A program made the position numbers and the translations under genes. 64,000 nucleotides of DNA from NCBI GenBank assembly GCA_018127085.1, contig CM030722.1, positions 124,001-188,000 of the forward strand, written 5' to 3'. This DNA comes from Pneumocystis sp. 'macacae'. Its lineage: Eukaryota > Ascomycota > Pneumocystomycetes > Pneumocystales > Pneumocystaceae. The notes under the pieces are model-generated. The model worked only from the letters and a program-made list of their open reading frames with translations, did not search any database and was not told the origin of the DNA. Numbering within the stretch: position 1 is the first letter of the stretch; each line of letters begins with the position of its first letter. Below are positions 1 through 12,654 of the stretch, piece by piece.

Positions 1-535
1 TCTTTTATTTTCTAATACAAAACACCCATTAGATTTTGAAAATATATATTTCCGACCATCTATTGACAGAAAACGCGGTTCATATTTTGAAGTACATATA
101 CGTATTCCTAAAAATTCTTCTGTTGAAATAGTATGGGAATTTGAAAAGATGCTTCTAAGATATGCAGAATATCCTCCTGATCCAAATAGAGGATTTAATA
201 TTGCGTAAGCATATGGTTTTATTAAAAAGGCTTATTGCTGATTTTTTAATAGACCATCTATTTTTACAGTTTTTCCTACTGAATTAGTTGAACATGTTGA
301 ACCTATTGCAGTAATTCGAACAACTAGTCTTTTATTAACATTTCCTACACCCGATTTTAGTATGCCTTATAATGTAATTGTTTTAACAAGCACTGTGATT
401 GCAATGCTGTTTGGTGGTATTTTTAATTTACTAACTAGAAAATTTGTTTCTCTTGAAGAAGCTGAAAAAACTGGGCATAAATTGTTGAAATTACGTATTT
501 TAACAATTAAAATCAAGAATATGTTTAGAAAATAA
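1..535 (+). CDS. GPI16: GPI transamidase subunit Gpi16/PIG-T, 3' part only
   Basis: The gene enters the window from the left, so only the C-terminal part (about 162 residues) is visible, in two exons: 1..204 and 253..535, with a 48-bp GT..AG intron at 205..252. The exon reads in the frame starting at base 2. The visible protein has the luminal segment with RFPxxDxKRG-like spacing and YPPDPNRGF, followed by LLLTFPTPDFSMPYNVI, a membrane segment (LTSTVIAMLFGGIFNLL) and a short basic tail. That is the characteristic C-terminal end of Gpi16/PIG-T, a subunit of the ER complex that replaces the C-terminal peptide of precursor proteins with a GPI anchor. It converges on BYE1 with a 174-bp gap. Identity is firm; the N-terminal half is outside the window. 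Confidence 0.9.
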
Positions 536-709
536 TGTGTATAAAAAATAAATTTAAAATCAAATCTGTTAAGGCTTTCATAAATAAATTAGAATTATTA
601 TATATAATACCCAATATATATTGTTTAAATTAGACTCATTATTATACAATGTTGTATATGAAAATGTATTTACAGGAAAAACATGATATCATTTTTGAAT
701 AAATATTAT

Positions 710-3211
710 TTACCATTTTTTATCCCATCTAGAAGCCATAGGTCGAGAATTTGATGGATGTGTTGTATTCATTTGGTTCTGTTGATTTTGATGTTGGATG
801 ACTAGTTGTTGTAAAAGCTTTGAATTAGATGCAAGTTCTGGATTTGACAAGATTTCTGGATTTGCATTTAATACAGATAGAAGAATCGCTATATCTGCGC
901 TAGAAAGTGATATGTTATTTGGAAAGTTCAACTCTTTTAAAATAGGAACAGCGGATAAAGGTGATATTGAAGATGTAGATGTGTTTGCTGCTTGATGTAT
1001 GATTGGTGCATTATTTAATTCTTTCCATTCATTAATGCATTGAGTATAAGATGTTTTATTGGTTGGAGGAACGGTATTGGATAATTTATTTACAACGAAT
1101 ACACCGAGAATGTATTTTTCTGTTCTTTTTTTTTCCGAAATATACACATTATCCATGAGTTGAATAAATTCCGGTAGCTGATCTGTTTGAGAAAGAGGTA
1201 TAATATATGCATCTTTTACAGCAGATGTTGTAGGTTTTAAAACTCCATAACGTTTTCGAGAATAAAAATAATGATAAAGCTTTTCGAATCCATGCTGCAT
1301 TTCTTTATTTTGTGGCTTAAATGAAATGACAATTAATTGTTTAGTTGAAGAAAGTTTCTGTTGACAAAGATATTCTGTTGATTTATCTACTGATATTCTT
1401 CCGTCTACGACAATTCTGTCCTGAAGAATTTCATTCCATGATCGTGTTGGAGAAATAGATGGACCTGCTACATGTATAGCTATAGCATTAAATTCTGTAA
1501 TTGAAGCCATAAAAAGTTTTCCTGACCAAATTGGATGAATGATATTTGTCTCAATAGTATTATAAGATGGTGAGTAAGGAGGCGTATTTGTGCTATTATT
1601 ATCATCGTCGATCATTCTATCGATATCTGGGTCAAAGTTTGTTCCTGTAGAATCTTGAGTGTGAACAGGATACTTTTCAGATACAGAGACTCCCTTTTGG
1701 GATTTGATATTACTCCATACATTCTGAATGTCAAAAGATTGTTTGGATTTTACGTTTCTTTTATTATTCTGAGAGATGTTTTCGTCTAGATCTGATTCAT
1801 TTATTTTCGGAATAATTGTTGTTTTTTCATGAATAGAACTAAGTTTTTGAGATGAAACTGGAGATTTCTTTAAAATCTTCTCCGGTTCAGTTTTAGATTT
1901 TAAAGAAAAAGGGATTGATGTTTCAATTTTTTGCTGTATAGGAAGGCCACTTATTTCTTGATCTCCTATGATTTCTTCTCCTTTATGAGTTCGACGAATT
2001 CTTGGGGCTTCCGTTTGCTTTAAAACTGAGTTTTTAGTACTTTGCGCTCTTACAGACTCCGCTAATAGTTGTATCTCTGAATTAGCCATTTCTTCGCTAG
2101 TCATATGAACTAACTCTTGTGGGATAATTTCTCCTGAAACGACACGGGCTCGAAGTTGCGGATTTTTGTCATCTTTAAGATTAAAATGAAGCGTACGGAA
2201 CCTTTCTTTGTATTTAGGTGTCAATATATATTTTCCTTTTTCTTCGATAGAAAAATTTTTGAACATGCTATATTCGATAGTAAGGGCAAGACGCTCTCCA
2301 GCTTTCTCTGGTGTTTCATCATGATCCAAAATGAGACTTCCTTCTCCAAGAAGATTTGCAATGGCTGATATAAAAATGGTTGAAAATGATTGTGCTACAT
2401 GTTTCCGTGTTGCATCTTTTAATTCCTCGAGTTTTTCAACAGGATGTTCAATCGGCACCTGAGTCATCGTTTGTTTCGTCAATGAGATATCTGCTTTTTT
2501 GAGATGCTTTGACGTCAATGGGAACTTCCGGTTTTGTAATGCTTTTATATATGATTGTTCAAATGACACACGTGATATTTTTGCTGGAGGAATGTCCTAG
2601 AAAATAAGTTATTAAGCACTTCATTTTCTTTACAAAAATTACTTGGTCTTCTTGAAAATTATAATCTGAGTCTGATGTCGATGTCGGTGACGGTGTTTTT
2701 TGTTTTATATCTTCGTTTTCATTTTCTATAATCAAATCTGTTCCTCTCTTCTCCAGTATATCTTCTGTGGAGTTCTTGCTTTCTTCTTCAGACAGAAATT
2801 CTTCTATAGCCTCCGTATTTTTGTTTTTCACAGTTTTTGCTAAATTATGTTCTTTTTTGTCCTGAACACGGTTCTTCGTCTTTTTTCCGACATTTTTCCC
2901 TCTCTGTGCTTTCTGAAATCCCGGATATAATTCAGGGTGACAGGAATCACACTACAGACATATATAAGTCCCCGTCTTTTCTTTTTTTCTCCTTAACATA
3001 CAAAATATGTTTCTGGAAGATTCTCCTCGTTTTTGAACCCCATACACAGAATATGTTGCCATGTTGTGCATTTTTCGCATTGTACCATTACTCCTCCATC
3101 ATCTTTTCCACACCCGCACCGCACACGCTCATTCATTGGGATTTCTCTTTCTTCAAACGTCTGTCGTCGGTACCCTTTGTTTGTCCGTCTTGAACGCCGC
3201 AGCGACTCCAT
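710..3211 (-). CDS. BYE1: Bye1-like transcription factor (PHD + TFIIS central domain + SPOC)
   Basis: Three exons, complement(join(710..2596, 2643..2951, 3002..3211)), 801 residues; introns of 46 and 50 bp and all phases fit. The N-terminus has a PHD finger (RCGCGKDDGGVMVQCEKC...WQHILC) whose last Cys pair (CDSCH) is only restored by splicing exon 1 to exon 2. After an acidic Ser-rich linker comes the TFIIS-like central domain (starting near FEQSYIKALQNRKFP) and then a SPOC domain (from HPIWSGKLFMASITEF to about YILGVFVV). This domain order is that of Bye1, which binds RNA polymerase II and H3K4me3 chromatin. The start is the first in-frame ATG; the longer open frame begins only with GTG. The C-terminus is Asn/Gln-rich. 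It is divergent from the ataxin-10 gene. Confidence 0.9.
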
Positions 3212-3689
3212 CTCCGACACCTCAACTATCTCAGATGTTTTTTCCGGAGTTATATTATCTTTTCGTTTTGGAATCTATTTCTTTCTTTTATTTTCGCTTT
3301 TTTAACGACCTTTTTTCTTCACCAAAATTACTCTATTTTGGTTGTTTTAAAAGCAAAAAAAATTCTTCGAATTCTGCATTCTTATTCCATTTATATTTCT
3401 AGTTAAAATATATTCGTTTTTTTTTCTTTTTTTTTCTTTTAGTTCCTTCTTTTTCAAAAACAAATACTCACTTTCCTGCTCGTTTTTTTCTGACGTTGCC
3501 GCCGTTGCCCTGGCTCCCATCATCGATAGGATTTCCCTGTTTTTCTTTCTGTCCTTTTCTGTAGCTATTTTCCTGCATTGTTTAACCCTTTTATGTCATT
3601 TTTGCTGCCTTGTCTTGTATTCTGTCTATTATATCTGTTATATATGCGCATTATATATGCTATATATCCATGTTATATGCGTTTTGTAT
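3212..3689. promoter_or_regulatory. divergent intergenic region BYE1 / ataxin-10 homologue
   Basis: 478 bp between two divergent start codons. It is pyrimidine-rich on the + strand, with long T and TC runs (about 3240-3480), and ends in a series of TATATGC-type units just before the + strand start. No RNA gene seen. Confidence 0.5.
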
Positions 3690-3695
3690 ATGCAC

Positions 3696-5535
3696 ATGGC
3701 GCGTTCCGGTGCTGTTTCTCGCTACTTTACTTCTGTTGAACAATTGTCAATGGGCAATCGAAACAGATCTGTGTCTTCTGGTGGGTATTGTGCTGGGTTT
3801 TTCCAGGATATATGCGTCCAAATGGATCCAAAAGATGCAGTTTTATTTACTAATGGTGCCTGGCAGCATTCTTGTTGTAGCCTTTATGCGCTTGATCTTG
3901 CTGCCGGTACATTGTACAGCATACTTGATGCATGCTGGCGTTTACAGTTGAGTATTGAGGAGATGCTTTCAGCTCAGAGTATGAACAACAAAGGGCTATT
4001 TGGGGCGCATAATACTGGGAAGACGTGTAGTAAGCGCATTATTTGGCATTTGCGTGAGCTATATGCGCGTATTTCTTCCTCTGCAGCAACAAAAAGTCTA
4101 CTTCTTAGAACATTATGTCGTGTCTTGGATGCACGCTCGCTTCAGTATGCGTGAGCCGCATGCATCTTTATATATAACTTATACTTGCAGCATACTCTGT
4201 TCAATGGGGGGTAGTGAGACTGGTGCTTTTTTGGCACTTTTGATGGGCTTTTTTGAGCCTAATTGTAATGCATGGTAGGAATTGAGCAATAGGACATAGT
4301 ATTGAAAGCTGTGCAGCGATATCAGCGATATCCTGGTTGGTGCAGCTGGAAGGGTGATACTGCGGGAGTTGATATTGTGTACAGAAAAAATGTACGAAGA
4401 AGAGGAGAACTTTGAGGAACTGTGTGTATAGAATAGCAGGTGTATGGTGGTGGCTTACTGAGGTAGACAGCGTTTTTTTTTCCAGTTGATAGAGTGCGGA
4501 CGGATAGCGGAAATGTTTGGGAGTATTGATGGGTGTGTGGAGAGAATGGAGACGAGGAATATGCAAAGAAATGTAGGAAATGCAGAAGAGAATACGGATT
4601 ATGGCACAAATTACATTAGAAATAGTCGAGGCGTAGATGTGAATTATTGCCAGCTAGTGTTTCTGAAGCTGGTTAACACATATCTGAGTTACTGTGGCAA
4701 CGCGCCTAATAACCATGATAACACTTTGTCTATCCACAGAAACAGTCTATCTAGTCAAGGTAACATAAGAATATTGAGAAGTATTGGAGAGTTTGTTGCA
4801 TGGTTGCTAAGTAAGATGTGTTCTCGGACAAGCGTAGCACTGACAAGATATACCTGGGCAGAGGATATACAGCAAGCGATTGATGAGATAAAAAAAAATT
4901 CGAAAGCTACAGAAATACTGATTTCATGTGCCCTTTATGTATCGAAAGGTGAGGTAAAGGAAGTACTTCTTAAGAACGATGTGATACGAAACTTGTTGGG
5001 TGTGTCTGACTTATATGATGTGCCCAGTATAATCGATATCTGATTAATTTATAGAGCTTTTAAGGGTTTTGGATATGATGAGGCTAAGAGATAAAAAATC
5101 TACACAAGAGCACAGAAATGCAAGGAACTGCCTTGATAGAATCAAGCTTCCGTACTTCAAGAGAGATATTGTGCAGTTATTGTCAACATTGTGTTACAAA
5201 GACAAGAGAGTGCAAGACAAAATACGGGAGTTGAGTGGGCTGGAATTGATACTATCCCAATGTAATATTGATGAGGAAAACCCATGTATGGTGTTTGCTA
5301 TATGCTCTAACTAATATTGTAAGATTTGAGAGAATATGCGATATTTTGTTTAAGAAATGTTCTTGAAGACAATGAAGAAAATAAAAAGATCTTAAGAGAG
5401 TTGAGGCCTATTGGAGTAGAGAATAGTGAAATGATTGCTGGATTTGGATTGGAATTTGAAATGAATGAAGGTTGCATTCAACTTAAACATAATAAATTAA
5501 AGGTAGAAAAAAAGCTAGAAAATAACAATGCATAA
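3696..5535 (+). CDS. CTR86: ataxin-10 homologue (Ctr86 family)
   Basis: Six exons were rebuilt with consistent phases: 3696..4144, 4191..4274, 4317..4425, 4486..4999, 5055..5285, 5324..5535, giving about 532 residues. The diagnostic part is the C-terminal Ataxin-10 domain: YFKRDIVQLLSTLCYKDKRV, then GLELILSQCNIDEENPY joined by splicing to LREYAIFCLRNVLEDNEEN. The rest is helical and armadillo-like. Ataxin-10 proteins act in cytokinesis and ciliary or cytoskeletal scaffolding in animals; the yeast homologue Ctr86 is essential but poorly understood. An ATG two codons upstream (3690) is also possible. The third intron boundary has two or three usable AG acceptors, so the region around residue 178 is least certain. 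Local GC is higher than in neighbouring genes. Confidence 0.75.
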
Positions 5536-5593
5536 TATTGAATACGAAGATAAGTTAGCGTTTTTATTGGTGATGTCAAATACTTCTTAATCC

Positions 5594-7557
5594 TTACTTG
5601 TGTCTATTACACATCGCTTCGATATCTATGATTTCTTTTACAGCATCTTTGCTCAGTATGATAGGTTCTTTCTTGCCTACTAATATACTGTCCTCGATTC
5701 GAATGCCGATGCCTCTAAAGTGCTTTGGAAATTGAGGGAGATCGGGTATATATATGCCAGGTTCTATTGTAATCTTTGAAAGTTAGTGGATATTTTTTAT
5801 AATTATAAAATGACGACTGTTTGGTTCTCTTTTAAAAGCTTTCCTCTAAGCGATTCTGAGCAATCATGTACTTCTAGTCCTAAGTAAACTGTTAAGATGA
5901 TTTTCTACATGATAAGTAAAATGCCTATTTGATGTCCTATATGATGAGGATATAATATATTGTAAAGATCCTTGTATTGTTGAGGAAGAAAAAGGCAAGT
6001 ATGGAGTATACATACTGAATATGAAATTTGAAATCCCAGACATTTTAGTTCTTCCTTTAATAATAGTATACTATGTTGATGTATCATATCTAATGATATA
6101 TGATGTTCTTCTGAGCATAATTGGATACATGCTTTTTGTACATTTAATACAGCTTGGTACAGATCTTTCTGTGCAGCTGAAAAAACACCATTAATTGGCC
6201 ATGTTCGAGTTATATCTGTTACGTAATTTGCATATTCCTAAAAAGTCATTTAAAAGTTATTCTAGTTTTCAAAAAGCTTACACCTCCTGCATCTACAAGA
6301 ACAAAATCTCCTTTCCTTTTTCCAGATTAATTAATGGGTATTTTTTATTTTTATTTACCGTAATTGCATATTGTTCATTGTATAATGAATTATTAATGCA
6401 TTCTGAGTCATATTAATAAGCACTCGTTCATACTATGTAGATTACTTTTCCTCCTGCAACTACTGGAACATATGCTTCTTCACAATCTCTTATTTTAAAC
6501 TCATACTGTAATTTAGCCCATAATAGTCTTTCAGTTTTTACTGGTATTTGCATTGCAATATTAAATGCCGCAGCAGAACTAGATGCTGCATATTTCATTA
6601 GTTTTAATTCAGCCGGGCTTTTGATTTCTCTCAGTTGGTGAATCCAAGGTACAATTGACAGAGTTGAATAAGACTCAAGAAGCTCACAACATTTATCTAA
6701 TACAGTAGAGATCTTAGGTTCAAGTCGTCCAGGTGCAATGCTTGGTCTCAATGGGTAATCAACATAGATTTGTGATGCATATTGTATGCATTGGCTTAAT
6801 ATATGACTAGCTTCTCGAAAATCATATACCTGAGTAATATGATTAGGGTTTAAACGCACAAAAATGATTTTAGACTTTATCCATAGAGAAAAAAGTTTTT
6901 GCTGCCTCAACACCGGTACGCGGACCCTCCCAGCGCTCAACTGTAGGATCTTTGTCCCTGATGAATAAATATGATTGGAATCCAGAAGTACTGTTGTCAC
7001 GTTCTGTTGTTTGTTAGGAGAAAAACATTATAAAAATACGTTACCCATAATAAACATAGTCCATGGTTCATTCACTCCTATAAATAGGCATAAAAATAAT
7101 AGTTAAAAAAATATACCTGTTAAATAGAAAAAATTGGGAGATTGATGAAAAATATAGCTATACAAAATTAGATGGAATAAAATGGCTTATAGCAGTTCTG
7201 TACTGCTTGTAAATAATAAATCTTACAAAGATGATGCAGTTTTATATTTCAGACAAGCACCAATCAATACGACTAGACTATTAGGTGGCAAAGATGCTGC
7301 TAATCTAGCACGGCGACAAGTATATTCGCTTATGCTAATTCCAGGTGTCACTGACAGATGTAAGCTATCTATTAAATAGTTTAATGTTTTCTACAATCAT
7401 TCGGTCCAATTAGATGTGGATGTGTTATATGTGTTGATTGACCATAAAAAGTGCGTTTGATAATAAAATGCGTAGAAAGATTAGTACATTGTGTAGGATG
7501 GCGAACCCTGAGACTCAAATATGAATTAAACCAGGTTATATAATTATAAGTTTTCAT
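5594..7557 (-). CDS. ICP55: mitochondrial Xaa-Pro aminopeptidase Icp55
   Basis: Twelve exons: complement(join(5594..5773, 5815..5879, 5925..5970, 6016..6237, 6282..6315, 6359..6402, 6446..6829, 6876..7003, 7045..7077, 7117..7157, 7227..7350, 7395..7557)), 487 residues, every phase consistent. The first 40 residues are Arg/Thr/Ser-rich and lack acids, as expected of a mitochondrial presequence. The aminopeptidase P N-domain contains GQSTHITHPHLI, LTPGISISEY and FHQSPNFFYLTGVNEP. The pita-bread catalytic domain keeps all five metal ligands: Asp in VDAGG, Asp in TDITRTWP, His in HHIGH, Glu in ITIEPGIY and Glu in IRIED. Icp55 trims one residue from imported mitochondrial proteins after the processing peptidase. 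One intron (5880..5924) is GC-AG. The gene is convergent with the ataxin-10 gene, with 58 bp between stops. Confidence 0.92.
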
Positions 7558-7887
7558 ATTTGATTGGGTGTTCCGGTAGTATTTCGATGGTCACAATGCC
7601 AGACATTGCTTTTTGTTATTATTATATTATTAAAAGCTGGCAATTAATGTAGTTGTAAATACTGTTATTATCTCATGTTTTTTCTAAAAAAATATATCGT
7701 GTATTATGGATTAATGTTTTAAAATGTATATATTACTGTTTTTAGTATGATATTATTTTTAGGCTAAACAAAAAGTATATTGGCAGCTATATATACTATT
7801 TAGATCTGTTTAGATATTCTTCTTAGTTTTATTTTTTAATTTTTTATTTCCCTAGGCTTCTTGATTACTTTCCTTAGGAATTGATAA
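7558..7887. other. intergenic region, nothing recognised
   Basis: 330 bp between the 3' end of the arrestin gene and the 5' end of ICP55, both on the minus strand. AT-rich; it must hold the ICP55 promoter. No RNA gene or repeat was seen. Confidence 0.5.
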
Positions 7888-9989
7888 TTATACATGATGC
7901 TGAATAAAAAAGATCTTAAAAAGTCGATTGACATGATGTTTTAAAGGGTTTAGACGTTGACGTAGAGTCCGTTCTGGATATCGTGAAGTCAATGTTTCGT
8001 TTATATTTTGTAACGAAAGACACATAGATGCTTCATATGTAGGGAGAGATTTACTAATTGGTGTTATTGTTGTAGAAATAGGCTGGTTTGCTATATGATA
8101 TGGTGGAACTTGTGAGAGATTTTCGACGAAATCATCATCTCTTGCCTGACTGGTTGATTGAATAGTTATGTTTCTAGTAATATTAAGAGGTGGTCTATTT
8201 GATACAGAAGGTATTGTTATAGCTGTTTCGTAATGTTGTTCAGAATCTCCTTGTGTTTGTGTATGACGAACTGAAACGGTAGGAGATGCTGTCTCTGGAG
8301 CGTTAGATACTATAAAATACTGACTCGAAGAATAGCTGGAATTATCATTTTCGTTTTCTTGATTTTGCATGGTATTATTTAGTTCTTCAAATGTTCGGAG
8401 CTCGCCTAAACTTGTATTTAGGATTGACAATGAATTGGATGTGTAGAAGTTTGATAGATCAATAGAATTGTCTCTCAAATGATGTGGTATATTTGTTTGG
8501 GAATTGAACATTGGATATGTATGAATAGAAGATATACCATCCCAAATAGGATCATAAATATGGTTATTATAACTTGGAAGTTGAAACTCTAGAGATAATG
8601 GATAAGAGTAGTTATCTATACTACTAAACATAGCAGGTGAAATGAGGAGTATAACAGGTAAAGAAGTTCGAAGCTAAATAAAAAGTTAGCATTTACGTTT
8701 TTTAAATGATTAATGTTACTTCGGAAGTATGACCATCCGGATTAATAAGTGTAATGATAATTTTTAATCTATACATATTAGAAGAAATATTTTATATAAA
8801 AATTAGATATACTTATGTCTCACTTTAATATGTTTGACATCGCAATTTTGAATACATGAGGAGAGGGAGTTCGGTATTTTTATAGTTTCTTCTAATTTCC
8901 ATTCACTTACATTTTCTGGAAAATTTTTAATTTTAAAAGTTGAAATTTGACGAGTAGTGTCAAATTTGGATGGCATGCCATAATATCCTGATATTATTCT
9001 TAAAGTAATGTATTCCCTTAAAAAAAAGGTTATCTTTTCAAGTTTAAGATTTTTTATTAATGGAATAAATCGCATGCTGACAGGGATTAATCCTCCTAAT
9101 TCGTATATTTTTGTGGGAATATTTATATTGTATTCTATTTTGTTTAGCCATGTGTCTTCGACAAACTATACTATAATGAGACAATTCAAGTGTATGATTT
9201 TTTCGTGTAATGTACCACTGTATGAATAAAATCCATGAATGAAAGAGGTATTGTACGTATGATACGAATATGCTTAACTTAATTAATTATTTAAACAAAC
9301 ATTTTGGAAATAGTACCTTTTTGTGAACTATATTTGATAGAAATCCAGGTCTTTCTATGGTAACCTTCATTTTGTAAATAAGATACCCCATTGAATCTTC
9401 ATATTCATAAGGCTCAATCGATTCTGAAATATCTATAGATATAAACAAGAGTATATTCTATTCTAAGATCATCATACTTCCTGGAATAATGATTTCAAAT
9501 GGGTACTCATAATTTCCTGTACACGTAAAAAGGAAATATATTATTTTTTCAACAAAATACCTTTTCCAACTGTTTTTGTTCCTTGAAACGGAAGAAAAGA
9601 TATTTCTTTTTCAAAAACAAGAGATTTTTGTTTCTGATTTCGCTCTACTTGTGTTCTTGATGATGAAATAACTACCTCTGTCCATCTAATATTGTTTTTA
9701 AAATTAAAAATATTTATAAACTGGTTAAATACTTGACTTTATTAACACCATAAAAACGAAAAATAATGGATTTAACAGTAATAGAATCATTTAATGAAAA
9801 CACAACACTTCCTTTTAAAATAAAATCTTCTGCTTCTGTTTCATTACCGTGCAAAATAATGACATATGGAATTGGTGTTTGAAGCCTATATTTCTATTAT
9901 GAATCTGTCTAAAAAAATAGTTTCAAAAATTATAGAAACCTTATATCAAGAAGAGATATTACGTGTGGCATTCTTCCTGAAATATTCAT
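7888..9989 (-). CDS. alpha-arrestin (arrestin-related trafficking adaptor)
   Basis: A multi-exon minus-strand gene starting at 9989 (MNISGRMPHVISLLDIR) and ending at 7888. Exon pieces show the arrestin N domain (LHGNETEAEDFILKGSVVF, IIFRFYGVNKVK, then NYEYPFEIIIPG) and the C domain (FIPLIKNLKLEKITFFLREY, ending INPDGHTSELRTSLPVILLISP). The C-terminal tail is long, Ser/Asn/Thr-rich and has a PPxY motif (VPPYHIA) plus a second LPxY site (LPTYEA), the docking sites for Rsp5/Nedd4 WW domains. Alpha-arrestins link the ubiquitin ligase to plasma-membrane transporters and trigger their endocytosis. Small introns of about 40-50 bp lie, for example, between the C domain and the tail (near 8650-8695). 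The family is firm; which yeast paralogue (Rod1, Any1, Art-type) is not clear, and some inner exon edges are approximate. Confidence 0.82.
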
Positions 9990-10593
9990 TTTTGCGTTAT
10001 TTTTCTATGAAAAAGTTTAAATGTTATATGAACGCGCAATAAATATTTTTGTTGAAAAAAAAACTTTAAATTCTTTTTTTTGGTAAATTTTTTCAATAAT
10101 CAATTGAAATTTTATTTTTTTCTTGATAGTTTTTTATTTTTGCTTAAATTATCATTTTTATGTACTTGCTTTTTAAAATATTGATAATAAAAATTTAAAT
10201 GTTATATTTTAAAAAATAAATTATAAATATTTAGGATGTATAGCTTTGTTTTTTTGAGATAAATATGATATTGGAAAACAAAAAAATATAAAAAGTATTG
10301 TGAATAATGCAGTTTGATTAAATAGTCTACGTTTTTGTATAGAAAATTGAAGATTAAGATTTGCAAATTAATTTAAATATTGTATTCTAGTAATTCTTTT
10401 ACATAACCATATACATAATAAGATAAGAATACTTTATTTTAATATATTATTAATTTAGATTTGTATAATATGAAAAAAAAATACTTTTAATACAAAAAAG
10501 TAAAAAATTCAGTGAAAAGTATTATAAAATATATCGAAACAATTTTTAAGTCTTTATTTATTAGAATGCAATGGTATTTTGAAATATGTATGA
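9990..10593. other. AT-rich intergenic region, nothing recognised
   Basis: 604 bp, strongly AT-rich with A and T runs. It lies between the arrestin start and the CreC-like stop, so it should contain the arrestin promoter and the terminator of the WD40 gene. No tRNA or repeat array was found by eye. Confidence 0.45.
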
Positions 10594-12654
10594 TTATGGT
10601 CGATTCCAGATTTGAATATAATCTAGAAAAAATGAATTATGTTAAATTTGTAATATAAAAATTAAAATGACCTTTTTTTCCTGAAATAATGATAAATTTT
10701 TTATAAAATTTTATTCTATTTAACCATTGATTATGTAGTACTTCAGACTAAATAGATAAATATTAATATTTTTGTAATATTATACCAACCATAATAGGAG
10801 AAAGAACTAATACTGATGTGTGTGATACCAGGGGATGATTAACCGGTTCTAAAAATCCATTTTCATCATTTTTTTCTATTTTATGATCCTGAGAAAGTAT
10901 GTTAGAAAAGGAAGAATTGTTTTGAAAAGAAAAATTGTTTTTTTTTGTCTAATTAAATCGTAAAAAAAAGAAATAAAAAAACTTACACTTTTAAGTTCAT
11001 TTAAAGTTCCTAGAGTGAAATCCCATAATAATAATTGGCAGTCAGCGCCAACGCTACCAAATCTGTAGTAACCCTTATTGCAATTCCATGGGTCGAATGC
11101 AACATCTGTCACCCAGGAATGATGACCTTGACAACGAGCAATAACTGTTTTATCTGAAAACGACCATATAGTTACCAAATCATCTTCTCCACCTGTCTAT
11201 AAAAATAATAAGTAATAGATTACATGTTATAAAATTTACTAATATATACTGTCCATCATGAGACCAACTGACACATATTAGCCCACCAAACCAACTATGA
11301 TAGATATCAAGAAGTCTGTAATTATGAATATTAAAGATTTAAAGATTTATGTAAAATAATCTACCTTTCATTTTTATAATCTATTATTTTTAATGTACCA
11401 TCTGAAAATACTACAGCAACATGAGAAGAGACAGGAGAAAATGAAAATGCTATTGAATATTAAATAAATATGTAAAATTATTCTGTAATAATACAAGTTG
11501 GAGATTGGTTAGACAATTCCCAATATGAAACCGGGTTACATCTTTTGTTTTTAGAATTCAATAAGGATATATGTACTTTAAATTTAATAGAATTAGATGC
11601 AGTTGTAGAGTCATTTTCTTTTGGTATAAAATTGAATTTTTCCCTTTCTTTATGATATATAATTAATGCACCATTATTATGAGCTGCCATAAAAAGATTC
11701 CTAGAACCAGGTATCCATTTAATACAGTTAACAGACGAAGAATTGATAACTCCCTAATAAATATGTTAATTAGTGCTGTTAAAAATTTCTAAAATTACAT
11801 GTTTATTTAACCGAGTATATCTTAGAGTGATTGGATCAAACCAAATGATATCAGAAGATGAAAAACCAAAAACAACATCAATATGGTCAGTGCTAGATGT
11901 AAATTGATTTGTATCATGGCATGTAATATATGCTTGTGCAAAAATAATTTTTGAAAGAAGTTCTTCCTAATAATTCTAAGATATATATTCTATTTCTTAT
12001 TCTTACAAATACCTTAGTTCTTGGCGATATAGTGATCCAAGTAAATTCTTTTTCTACTGTCGAGAAAATGTATACAGCTTTAGAAACTTTAGAAGTCAGA
12101 AATTTTGTTAAGTCTTCATGCAAAATTATTTGTGAGATAAATGACGAACTTGTTTTTATTACACTGTTTCTAGGCTTTTTTATTTTTCTTAAAGTGTTTA
12201 AATTTTGTACATAAGATGGGTTAGGTAAAAATTCTTCAATATTGTTATTGTTTTGTGTAAAAGACAGTAAGTCATTAAATAGATTCTCAGATAAAAAACC
12301 ATCATCAGATACATTTTTGTTTTTTAAATGAGATTCCATTATACTTTTATCATCTCTGTTCTCTGATGTAGATTCACTTGTTTGGTTTAATGGTGATTTA
12401 TATTGAATAGATTCTAATTCAAATGGTAATGAAAGTTTCAATGGAAATGACTGTTGATCAGTACTTTCTGCTATTATTATGCTTATTTCCATATTACTAG
12501 GGATAGGCTCCATATTGGTTGATAAAGGATTTATGTTGGACTTTTCTGCTGTATAGGAATCCGTTTGTAAAACAAACTGTTTTTTAAGCCTGTATACACC
12601 TTCTACTAGCGAAAAACGACTCTTTTGTTCATATGATGAGTCATTGATTTCCAT
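10594..12654 (-). CDS. creC: WD40 protein of the CreC/WDR20 family
   Basis: Minus-strand gene from ATG 12654 to TAA 10594 with about eight exons. The N-terminal 200 residues are low-complexity and acidic. Then come WD40 blades: [57 protein letters not shown] spliced to [13 protein letters not shown], and [16 protein letters not shown] followed by a blade ending LLLWDF. The [13 protein letters not shown] and [11 protein letters not shown] blades are hallmarks of fungal CreC and animal WDR20. The last short exon restores the terminal DYIQIWNRP. In Aspergillus CreC stabilises the deubiquitinase CreB in carbon catabolite control; WDR20 activates USP12/USP46. Role here is inferred from the family. 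Outer boundaries are good, inner exon edges approximate. Confidence 0.82.

Noticed and set aside
3610..3951. Hydrophobic 113-residue ORF on the + strand, membrane-protein-like
   Set aside because: It overlaps the ataxin-10 exon in another frame; the ataxin-10 frame links to later exons with good splice phases, while this ORF has no continuation or recognisable family.
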